6,421 bases of DNA from Candidatus Rokuibacteriota bacterium (GCA_003221435.1 QHRS01000156.1:1-6421), one strand, 5' to 3'. Positions 1 through 5,861 are shown, numbered from the stretch's first letter. Notes: generated from the sequence alone by a model not told the origin. Made by a program: numbers and translations.

Positions 1-1
1 C

Positions 2-694
2 GACAATCTCTCGAGCGGGTCGATCTCCGGCGTCAACGTCACGTGTGACATGGGAACGTATCATTTCGCGCTGTGGGGCACGCAGACCATCCCCGCGGGA
101 AAGATCCTGATCCTGGCGCAGACCGGATTCGAGAACTTCGATGGATCGGATACAAACCCGGCCGGCTGCTACGGCTGTCCCGCGTCCGAATGCACGACGA
201 AGAAGACCTCGACCGTTCCGGTGGTCCACGTGACGATCGGCTCCACCAAGACCGATTATTTCGACACGCACCAGGTGCTCAATACCAAAGGTGTCGACGC
301 GGCCGGCTGCCCGTACACCGGAACGCGCAACGACGAGTCCGAGAGCTGGTCGCAGATCTTCCCCCAGACCGGGGCGGCGAGCCCGGCGGTCGCGGGAGCC
401 TCGAAGCCGGGTGGCGAGCAGGCGCCGGCGCGTCACGGGCTGTGGCTCGCGGCCGCGCCCAACCCGACCCAGGGCGGCCTCGACTTGAGCTTCCGGATTC
501 CGGAGCCGGGTCCGGTTCGGCTCGCGGTGTACGACGTGAACGGCCGGCTCGTGAAGATGTGCGCCCACGGCACGTTCGCGGCGGGTGAGCACCGGCAGAC
601 GATCGATCTCGCCGGAGCCCCGGCGGGCATCTACTTCTGCAGCCTGTGGACGGAGCACGGGGCAGTGCGCGGGGCGATCGTTCTCGTTCGCTGA
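2..694 (+). CDS. Secreted protein with FlgD-like (T9SS-like) C-terminal domain, 5' truncated
   Basis: The reading frame is open to the left edge, so the gene starts outside the window; about 230 residues are visible. The ATG at 50 lies inside a continuous beta-rich domain and is probably not the start. The last ~85 residues carry the pattern of FlgD Ig-like / Por-type sorting domains: an APNPTQGG opening, then FRIPEPGPVRLAVYDVNGRLV, then an AGEH turn, AGIYF, and a VLVR end. Such domains terminate many exported proteins of FCB-group and Eisenbacteria-like genomes and are thought to serve in export or surface anchoring. The part before it has TIPAGKILILAQT, an ENFDGSD motif, a CYGCPASEC cluster and GCPYTGTRNDESESW. 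It is probably an extracellular beta-sandwich with disulfides, reminiscent of lamin-tail-like domains, but I cannot name the family. A Gly/Ala/Pro-rich linker (about 375-435) joins the two. The gene converges on the DNA ligase gene, with 58 bp between the stops. Confidence 0.8.
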   Translation, partial: DNLSSGSISGVNVTCDMGTYHFALWGTQTIPAGKILILAQTGFENFDGSDTNPAGCYGCPASECTTKKTSTVPVVHVTIGSTKTDYFDTHQVLNTKGVDAAGCPYTGTRNDESESWSQIFPQTGAASPAVAGASKPGGEQAPARHGLWLAAAPNPTQGGLDLSFRIPEPGPVRLAVYDVNGRLVKMCAHGTFAAGEHRQTIDLAGAPAGIYFCSLWTEHGAVRGAIVLVR

Positions 695-711
695 TTCGCG
701 ATGCTGCCGGA

Positions 712-733
712 GTCCGCGCCCGGACGCGCGGAC
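712..733. terminator. GC-rich hairpin between convergent genes, possible terminator
   Basis: GTCCGCG (712-718) and CGCGGAC (727-733) form a perfect 7-bp stem with an 8-nt loop. It lies in the 58-bp gap between the stop of the secreted-protein gene (694) and the stop of the ligase gene (753), so one structure could serve both strands. No T-tract follows on either strand, so it is not a canonical intrinsic terminator. In DNA this GC-rich, some stems arise by chance. Confidence 0.35.
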
Positions 734-752
734 CAGATAACGCGCATCCACC

Positions 753-2339
753 TCACCCGCGCCGCTTCCGTTCCTCGCCCCGCATGATCGCCCGCACAGT
801 GTCCACCGTGTCCACCTCGGCCGGCGACTTGTCGGGCCGATACGCCTTCACCCGTGCCAGTCGCAGCGCCATGCCGCCCGGATAGCGCGGGCTCTCCTGA
901 ACGTCGTTGAACGCCACCTCGACCACGAGCTCGGGCCGCAGGTGCACGACGTGCCCCTCGCTTCGCACGGCGAGCTTCTGGAACTCGCGCGTCTGCCACT
1001 CGAGCATTGCATCGGTCATGCCTTTGAACGTCTTCCCCAGCATGACGAAGCCGCCGGTCTCGGGATCGAGCGCGCCGAGGTGAATGTTGCTGAGCCAGCC
1101 GGCGCGCCGGCCATTGCCCCACTCGGCGGCGAGCACCACGAGATCGAGCGTGTGAGCGGCCTTGACCTTGAGCCAGGCGAACCCGCGTCCGCCCGCCTCG
1201 TAGCGCGCCTCGAGCGCCTTGGCCATCACCCCCTCGTGTCCCAGCGCCAGCGCCTCGTCGTAGAACGCGGCCGCGGCGGCGCGATCCGACGTGATGCGCT
1301 GCGGCACGGCGATCGCGGCCGCCTGCGCGCGCAACGCCGCCCACCGCTCGCGGGCGGGCGCGTCGATCAGGTCCGCACCGTCGAGTCGGAGCACGTCGAA
1401 CAGCCAGGTCGAAAGCGGGAGCTCTGCGCGCATCCGCGCCACCTCGAGCGTGCGGCCGAAGCGGCGCATCGTGACCTGGAACGGATGCGGCCGGCCATCC
1501 GGAGCAAGCGCGATCACCTCGCCATCGAGGATGGCCTCGCGCAGGGGCAGCGCGCGCACGGCCTCCACCACCTCGGGCACCGCCACGGTGACGTCGTTGA
1601 GCCGGCGCGAGTAGACGCGCACCTCGTCGCCGTCGCGATGCACCTGCACGCGCGCGCCGTCGAGCTTGTGCTCGAGCGCAGCGGTGCCGAGACGCTCGAG
1701 CGCGTCCTCGAGATCCCTGGCCGGCTGCGCGAGCATGGGCTGCACCGGCCGGAACAGCGCGAGCCTGAAGCGGGCGAGGCCGCCGCGGCCCTCGGCGAGC
1801 GCCGCCACCGCGACGGCCTCAAGATCGCCCGACACCATCGCGGCGCGCCGGACCTCGCCGAGCGGCAGCTCGCTCGCCCGCGCCACGGCGTCGTCCATGA
1901 TGCCGGTGAGTGCCCCCTGCCGCAGCTCGCCCATGACGAGGCGCGCCAGAAAATCACGCTCCGGGGCGCTCGCGCGGCGGAACAGCTCTCCGAGCAGGCG
2001 CGCCCGCGCGGCGGACGACCCGGCCCCCGAGAGGCTCGCGATGCGCTCGAACGCTTCGTCCACCTGCGCCAAGCTCAGCGGGGCGCCGGCGCCGGCCGGT
2101 ACTTCGAACAACGATGCCGCCGCGACCGGCTGCTCGGTGGCATCCGAAGCCGAGCGCAGCGCGGCCCACCCGAGGCCGATCCTGCCCTGCCGGAGGTGCC
2201 CGGAGAGATACGCGACCCCGATCGGCACCTCGCGCGGCTCGAGCCGGCGCAGCAGATCGGCGAGCAGCGCGACCTTCTCGTTGCGCGCGCGCGTCGCGGC
2301 GATTCGGCCCGACACCCTGGCGAGCTCGGCGAGATCCAT
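753..2339 (-). CDS. ligB: ATP-dependent DNA ligase (mycobacterial LigB type)
   Basis: The 528-residue protein seals nicks in DNA through a lysine-AMP intermediate made from ATP. Residues 1-~190 are the helical N-terminal DNA-binding domain, with YLSG and QGRIGLGWAAL near residues 45-61 and GELRQG at 137-142. The adenylation domain follows: motif I KLDGAR with catalytic Lys225, motif III LDGEVIAL at 271, motif IIIa WLFDVLRLDG at 312, motif IV HEGVMAKAL at 368 and motif V WLKVKAAHTLDL at 399. An OB-fold domain (GKTFKGMTDAML at 435) ends with the motif VI-like RPDKSPAEVDT at 501. All catalytic motifs look intact, and order and length fit Mycobacterium LigB (about 510 residues), which I recall sharing long identical stretches. 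No cysteine is visible. The ATG at 2339 has AGGG seven bases upstream. No Ku, LigD or ligase-associated helicase/nuclease genes are adjacent. It probably assists rather than replaces the essential NAD-dependent LigA. The symbol follows mycobacterial usage; E. coli LigB is an unrelated NAD-dependent enzyme. Confidence 0.96.
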   Translation of the reverse strand: MDLAELARVSGRIAATRARNEKVALLADLLRRLEPREVPIGVAYLSGHLRQGRIGLGWAALRSASDATEQPVAAASLFEVPAGAGAPLSLAQVDEAFERIASLSGAGSSAARARLLGELFRRASAPERDFLARLVMGELRQGALTGIMDDAVARASELPLGEVRRAAMVSGDLEAVAVAALAEGRGGLARFRLALFRPVQPMLAQPARDLEDALERLGTAALEHKLDGARVQVHRDGDEVRVYSRRLNDVTVAVPEVVEAVRALPLREAILDGEVIALAPDGRPHPFQVTMRRFGRTLEVARMRAELPLSTWLFDVLRLDGADLIDAPARERWAALRAQAAAIAVPQRITSDRAAAAAFYDEALALGHEGVMAKALEARYEAGGRGFAWLKVKAAHTLDLVVLAAEWGNGRRAGWLSNIHLGALDPETGGFVMLGKTFKGMTDAMLEWQTREFQKLAVRSEGHVVHLRPELVVEVAFNDVQESPRYPGGMALRLARVKAYRPDKSPAEVDTVDTVRAIMRGEERKRRG

Positions 2340-2448
2340 GGCGTAACCCTACGCGCGCGCCCGCCATGCGTCATCAGCCCGGACGATTCACACGCGGTCC
2401 GTACCGGAACACTCGTGCGGCCCAGCGAGGGCGCGGGCCGTGGCCATC

Positions 2449-2487
2449 TGCACGGTGCATCGCGACGGGTTCCCGAATTGCACGGTG
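2449..2487 (+). promoter_or_regulatory. Direct repeat pair, candidate enhancer (bEBP) binding sites
   Basis: TGCACGGTG occurs twice, at 2449-2457 and 2479-2487, spaced exactly 30 bp, about three helical turns. The first copy is also an 11-bp palindrome (TGCACGGTGCA, 2449-2459). If transcription starts near 2586 from the sigma-54 promoter, the repeats centre near -133 and -103, the range where NtrC/PilR-type activators usually bind. The enhancer role is inferred from position and spacing. Confidence 0.4.
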
Positions 2488-2502
2488 GCTCGAGTGACAG
2501 TC

Positions 2503-2515
2503 CCCAGACTCTGGG
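2503..2515. promoter_or_regulatory. Short perfect palindrome, operator-like
   Basis: CCCAGA-C-TCTGGG is a perfect 6+1+6 inverted repeat lying between the direct repeats and the sigma-54 promoter, centred near -77 of the predicted transcription start. It could bind a dimeric regulator. The sequence matches no operator I know, and a palindrome this short could be chance. Confidence 0.25.
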
Positions 2516-2559
2516 CACTGCCGCCAAACCCCGCGAGGGTTCGGCAACCACGCGTCCCC

Positions 2560-2575
2560 GGGCACGCGAAGTGCA
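2560..2575 (+). promoter_or_regulatory. Sigma-54 (-24/-12) promoter of the pilin gene
   Basis: GGGCACGCGAAGTGCA matches the sigma-54 consensus TGGCACGNNNNTTGCA with two mismatches. It keeps the essential GG (2561-2562) and GC (2573-2574) with exactly 10 bases between them. The predicted start of transcription is near 2585-2586, leaving a leader of about 40 nt before the GTG at 2626. Sigma-54 control by PilR is known for pilA in Pseudomonas, Geobacter and Myxococcus, which supports the reading. No experimental evidence is available here. Confidence 0.6.
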
Positions 2576-2612
2576 ATCGAGGCACATGGAACATGGTGAA
2601 TGGCCCGAGCGC

Positions 2613-2618
2613 GGAGAG
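2613..2618 (+). promoter_or_regulatory. Ribosome-binding site deciding the pilin start
   Basis: GGAGAG lies seven bases before GTG 2626, ideal spacing, and downstream of the predicted transcription start near 2586. The competing ATG at 2593 has GAGG at 2579-2582 with 10-base spacing, but that site would lie upstream of the predicted transcript. This favours GTG 2626. Confidence 0.6.
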
Positions 2619-2625
2619 CACCCAG

Positions 2626-3066
2626 GTGAGTCGCAATCCCCAAGGCTTCACGCTGATCGAGCTCATGATCGTGGTGGTCATCATCGGGATCCTGGCGGCG
2701 ATCGCGATCCCGAACTTCATCGCCATGCAGAACCGCGCCAAGGAAGGCAGCACCAAGTCCAACATGCACACGTTCCAGCTCGCGGCTGAGGACTACGGCG
2801 TTCAGAACGACGCTGTTTACGCGGGGACGGCGGATCAGGTCGCGCTGCTGCTGCCGAGCGCGGGTGCGAACTTCACGAACCCGTTCGATCATTCGACGGG
2901 CAGCGGCAACGCGTGGAAGGACCAGACAGCGTACTCCCCCACGATGGGGACGGGATCGTCGATCAAGGGCATCGTCGCCTACGCCGACAGCGTGAATCAG
3001 AAGTACTGCATCGCCGGACACGGGACCACGGGGTTGCTGGCGCTGCACCTGTTGAGCGGCCAGTGA
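2626..3066 (+). CDS. Type IV major pilin-like prepilin (N-methylation/cleavage domain)
   Basis: From GTG 2626 the product is 146 residues. A short charged leader, MSRNPQG, is followed by the prepilin peptidase site G7/F8 and the hydrophobic helix FTLIELMIVVVIIGILAAIA with Glu at mature position +5 (E12), then IPNF. PilD-type peptidase would cut after Gly7 and methylate Phe8, leaving a 139-residue mature subunit that joins an envelope filament. The C-terminal part is a small globular domain ending in a pilin-like GIVAYADSVNQKYCIAGHG strand pattern with a single Cys, so no disulfide-bonded loop of Pseudomonas type. Length and the AMQNRAKEG stretch look more like a major pilin of the Geobacter/Myxococcus kind than a GspG pseudopilin, but that is a judgement. 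No pilus assembly genes flank it. ATG 2593 would give an 18-residue leader (157 residues) and is the main alternative start. Expression is probably sigma-54 dependent. Confidence 0.9.
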   Translation: MSRNPQGFTLIELMIVVVIIGILAAIAIPNFIAMQNRAKEGSTKSNMHTFQLAAEDYGVQNDAVYAGTADQVALLLPSAGANFTNPFDHSTGSGNAWKDQTAYSPTMGTGSSIKGIVAYADSVNQKYCIAGHGTTGLLALHLLSGQ

Positions 3067-3147
3067 TCCCGCGCTGAGCGCCGCCCGGAGGAGTCCTCGG
3101 ACCCGGCGGTTTCGATGCCGCTCTCGGCGGCAGCGAGGCACGCAGCC

Positions 3148-3198
3148 GCCGGCGTCCGAGCAATCTCGAGCGGCTCGAGGCAGCGATGCGACGCCGGC
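3148..3198. terminator. Nested inverted repeat between convergent genes, possible bidirectional terminator
   Basis: GCCGGCGTC (3148-3156) pairs perfectly with GACGCCGGC (3190-3198), a 9-bp outer stem. Inside lies a second hairpin, CTCGAG-CGG-CTCGAG (3165-3179), with a 6-bp stem. The whole sits in the 142-bp gap between the pilin stop (3066) and the PreT stop (3209), where transcripts from both strands must end. There is no T-tract, so Rho-dependent ending or RNA 3'-end protection is as likely as intrinsic termination. Confidence 0.4.
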
Positions 3199-3208
3199 AG
3201 ACCCCGGC

Positions 3209-4537
3209 CTACCGGTGCCCGGCGTGCATGGGCGAGTCCGGACGCACCGGAACGCCGATCGCGGCGCAGATCGCCCGCGCCGCGCGCTTGCCCTCCTGGG
3301 CCGCGTTCACGACCTCCTGGCCGCCGCTGATCGCGTCGCCGCCGGCCCAGACCTTGGAGTTGCCGGTGCGGCCGGTGAGGGGATCGGCAACGATGCGCCC
3401 CTTGTCGTCGAGCTTCACTCCTGTGAATCCCTCCGCGACCTGGCGCAGCCTGGCCTGGCCGATCCCGAGCACGACGAGATCGGCCTCGAGCGCGCGGCCG
3501 TCCTCGAGCTTCAAGCCGGTCAGCTTCCCGTTCGCGTCCCGCACGATCTCCTGCGGCACCGCGCGCTCCAGCATCGTCACGCCTTCGGTGCGGGCATGCT
3601 CCATCTCGTGCGCGTAGCCCGGCATCTCGGCGGCGGTGCGGCGGTACACGAGCGTGACGTTCGGAACGCCGAGCTTCGCCAGCTCGCGCGCCACGTCGAT
3701 CGCGGTGTTGCCGCCGCCGATCACGAGCGCGCGTGTCACCCCGGCGATCCCGAATCCCGGCTCGAGCTTCATGCGCTCGATCCATTCCGTGGCCCCGATC
3801 ACGCCGGCGCCGTCTTCGCCGGTGATTCCGAGCTTGGAGTCGGCGCCGAGGCCGACGCCGAGGAACACGGCGTCGAACTCGCGCAGCAGGTCCGGGGCCG
3901 TCACGTGGCGTCCGACCTCGACGCCGTCACGGATCGTCACGCCCAGTGAGCGGATGAACTCGACCTCCATGAGCGCCCCCTCGACGTGCATCTTGTAGGG
4001 AGCCACACCGGTGGCGTTGAGTCCGCCCGCAACCTGCCGGCGCTCGAACAGCGTGACCTTCACGCCCTCGAGCGCCAGGTAGCCGGCCGTCGCGAGCGAC
4101 GCCGGTCCGGCGCCCACGCACGCGACCTGCTTGCCCGTGCTCGGGGCCGGCTCGAACAGGGTGTCGCCGCCTCCGTCCGCGAACACGCTCTCCACCGCGT
4201 AGCGCTGCAGCCGCCCGATCGAGATCGGTGGATAGCGATGCCAGTCGTTGTAGACGCACGCGCCCACGCACAGCACCTCGACCGGGCACACCCGCGCGCA
4301 GGAGTAGCCGAGCAGGTTCGCCGACAGGATCACCTTGGCCGAGCCGCGCACGTTGTCGGTCGCGATCTTGCGGATGAATCCCGGGATGTCGATGCCGGTC
4401 GGACACGCCTGGACGCACGGCGCCCCGTGGCAATACAGGCAGCGGTTCGCCTCGGCGATCGCCTCGCCCTGGCTGTAGGCGGGCTTGGCGTCGGGAAGCT
4501 GGCGCTCCAGGCGGTCCGGCGAGATGTGCGCGCTCAT
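3209..4537 (-). CDS. preT: PreT-type dihydropyrimidine dehydrogenase subunit (Fe-S/FAD, GltD-like)
   Basis: The 442-residue protein belongs to the GltD/DPYD-N flavoprotein group. It takes electrons from NAD(P)H through FAD to two [4Fe-4S] clusters, for reduction of uracil/thymine by a PreA partner in the cytoplasm. Residues 30-115 form the Fe-S domain with C33-x2-C36-x4-C41-x3-C45 and C80-x3-C84-x5-C90-x3-C94. Gln111 in ISIGRLQ aligns with the glutamine that ligates a cluster in mammalian DPYD. The first Rossmann motif is VGAGPAS (141-147), with Ser where most relatives have Gly; human DPYD also has Ser. The NAD(P)H motif is IGGGNTAIDVA (273-283), and WAGGDA (397-402) is the C-terminal FAD motif. 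E. coli PreT is about 412 residues. The ATG at 4537 follows the aminotransferase stop by 46 bp with no clear Shine-Dalgarno but a strong hairpin. No preA is adjacent, so a GltD-like or other reductase role cannot be excluded. Confidence 0.85.
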   Translation of the reverse strand: MSAHISPDRLERQLPDAKPAYSQGEAIAEANRCLYCHGAPCVQACPTGIDIPGFIRKIATDNVRGSAKVILSANLLGYSCARVCPVEVLCVGACVYNDWHRYPPISIGRLQRYAVESVFADGGGDTLFEPAPSTGKQVACVGAGPASLATAGYLALEGVKVTLFERRQVAGGLNATGVAPYKMHVEGALMEVEFIRSLGVTIRDGVEVGRHVTAPDLLREFDAVFLGVGLGADSKLGITGEDGAGVIGATEWIERMKLEPGFGIAGVTRALVIGGGNTAIDVARELAKLGVPNVTLVYRRTAAEMPGYAHEMEHARTEGVTMLERAVPQEIVRDANGKLTGLKLEDGRALEADLVVLGIGQARLRQVAEGFTGVKLDDKGRIVADPLTGRTGNSKVWAGGDAISGGQEVVNAAQEGKRAARAICAAIGVPVRPDSPMHAGHR

Positions 4538-4538
4538 G

Positions 4539-4559
4539 CCGCGCGCCCGCGGCGCGCGG
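4539..4559 (-). promoter_or_regulatory. All-GC hairpin over the preT ribosome-binding position
   Basis: CCGCGCGC (4539-4546) and GCGCGCGG (4552-4559) form a perfect 8-bp stem of only G-C pairs with a 5-nt loop. In the minus-strand mRNA it ends one base before the preT ATG, exactly where a Shine-Dalgarno would sit, and none is visible. It also lies only 24 bp after the aminotransferase stop. It could lower preT translation, make it depend on ribosomes leaving the upstream gene, or act as an attenuator or processing site. Confidence 0.45.
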
Positions 4560-4583
4560 TTCTGCGGGCGGCCAGGCGCACGC

Positions 4584-5852
4584 TCACGCCCCCATCGCCG
4601 CGAGGCTCTCGTCCATCTTGCCGAGCGCCTCGTCGATTTCCGCCGCGCCCACGGTGAGCGGCGGCGTGATGCGGAGCACGTTGCCGTACAGGCCGCCCTT
4701 GCCGATCAAGAGCCCGCGTTTCTTCGTCTCCTCGAAGAACGCGTTCACCTTCTTCGGCGCCGGCGTGCGATCCTGCTTGGTTTCGTCCTCCACCATCTCG
4801 ACGCCCTGCATCAGGCCCATGCCGCGCACGTCGCCGATGGTGCGCGGGTACTTGGCCTTGAGCCGCTCGAGGCCGTCCGAGATGGTCGCGTTCGCGGCGG
4901 TCACGCTGATCGGGTTGCCGCCGAACGTCGAGATCGTGAGCTTGGTGAGCGAGTCGGCGATTGCCGGCGTGCAGATCGTGGCGGACAGCGGCCAGCCGTT
5001 CGCGATTCCCTTCGCCATGGTCATGATCTCGGGCTCCACGCCGTACTGCTCGCAGCCCCACCACTTGCCGCCGGTGCGCCCGAAGCCGGTCTGCACCTCG
5101 TCGCAGATGAACACGCCGCCGTACTTGCGCACGATATCGACTGCGATCTTGAAGTACTCCTTGGGCGGCGTCACGAAGCCGCCCACGCCCTGGATCGGCT
5201 CGGCGAGCAAGCCCGCCACCTGGCCGGTCGTCGTGGTGCGGATCAGCTCCTCGATGTCCTGCGCGCACTTCACCTCGCACGAGGGATAGGTGAGCCCGAA
5301 CGGGCAGCGGTAGCAGTAGGGCGACACCGCGTGCTTGATGCCCGCGACCTGCGTGGGCAGCGCGCGCCACGGCGCGTGCGCGCTGAGCGATTGCGCCAGC
5401 ATCGAGCGGCCGGAATAGCCGTGTCGGAGCGCGATGATCTCGCTCTTGCCGGTGGCGATCTGCGCCATCATCACCGCGGTCTCGTCGGCCTCGGTGCCGC
5501 TCGCCGTGAAGTAGCACTTCTTGAGCTTGCCGGGCGTGATGCTGGCGAGCTTCTCCGCCAGCTCCACGATCGGGATCGTGGGATAGAGCGTCGAGACGTG
5601 TCCGAGCCGGTCGATCTGCGCCTTGACCGCGGCGTTCACCTCGTCGTTCGCGTGGCCCACCGACACCGTGAGGATGCCGCCGAAGAAGTCGAGGTACTCG
5701 CGGCCGTCGACGTCGCGCAGCCTCAGGCCCTTGCCCTGGGCGAGCACGATCGGCTCGTCGTAGTAGTTCGTCACGGCGGGGAACAGAAACTCCTTGTGCC
5801 TGGCGCGTATGTCCGCCGCGCTCGCCTGCGCGGTCACGGTATTCGGGTTCAT
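4584..5852 (-). CDS. Class III PLP aminotransferase, AGXT2/beta-alanine transaminase-like
   Basis: The 422-residue enzyme moves an amino group, probably from an omega-amino acid such as beta-alanine or beta-aminoisobutyrate, to pyruvate, glyoxylate or 2-oxoglutarate. It shows the fold-type I class III landmarks: YLDFFGGILTVSVGH at 53-67, phosphate-binding SGTEADE at 118-124, EPIQG at 218-222, CDEVQTGFGR with the pyridine-nitrogen Asp251, MAKG with PLP Lys281, TFGGNP at 309-314 and DVRGMGLMQGVEM at 341-353. YLDFF.GI.TVSVGH and the TFGGNP region closely resemble AGXT2, which acts in pyrimidine breakdown. An insert has Cys180-x2-Cys183-x8-Cys192-x3-Cys196; Cys-rich inserts here also occur in archaeal 4-aminobutyrate-type transaminases and AGXT2. 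ATG 5852 has GGAGG (5862-5866) nine bases upstream. An in-frame ATG at 5972 lacks such a site. It is first in an operon with preT, which supports pyrimidine catabolism. 4-Aminobutyrate or other omega-amino acid substrates remain possible. Confidence 0.9.
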   Translation of the reverse strand: MNPNTVTAQASAADIRARHKEFLFPAVTNYYDEPIVLAQGKGLRLRDVDGREYLDFFGGILTVSVGHANDEVNAAVKAQIDRLGHVSTLYPTIPIVELAEKLASITPGKLKKCYFTASGTEADETAVMMAQIATGKSEIIALRHGYSGRSMLAQSLSAHAPWRALPTQVAGIKHAVSPYCYRCPFGLTYPSCEVKCAQDIEELIRTTTTGQVAGLLAEPIQGVGGFVTPPKEYFKIAVDIVRKYGGVFICDEVQTGFGRTGGKWWGCEQYGVEPEIMTMAKGIANGWPLSATICTPAIADSLTKLTISTFGGNPISVTAANATISDGLERLKAKYPRTIGDVRGMGLMQGVEMVEDETKQDRTPAPKKVNAFFEETKKRGLLIGKGGLYGNVLRITPPLTVGAAEIDEALGKMDESLAAMGA

Positions 5853-5861
5853 GGGAACGGT

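Larger units (their letters stand above)
2340..2625. other. Divergent intergenic region between ligase and pilin genes
   Basis: This 286-bp non-coding stretch separates the ligase start (2339, minus) from the pilin start (2626, plus). It holds the sigma-54 promoter, direct repeats, palindrome and ribosome-binding site listed separately, all oriented to serve the pilin. I see no convincing -10/-35 pair for the ligase. The pilin frame is open back to an ATG at 2440, but the translated stretch 2440-2592 has no protein-like character. Confidence 0.7.

Noticed and set aside
2440..2625. Pilin start at ATG 2440 or ATG 2593
   Set aside because: 2440 would add a Pro/Arg-rich stretch that is not a prepilin leader and would cover the promoter. 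2593 is possible, but its ribosome-binding site would lie upstream of the predicted transcript start; GTG 2626 has better spacing and a typical leader.
942..2789. 615-codon plus-strand open frame antisense to the ligase
   Set aside because: It lies opposite an intact LigB with all motifs. Its translation is Arg/His/Glu/Ala-rich with no domain character, a common result of high GC in the antisense frame.
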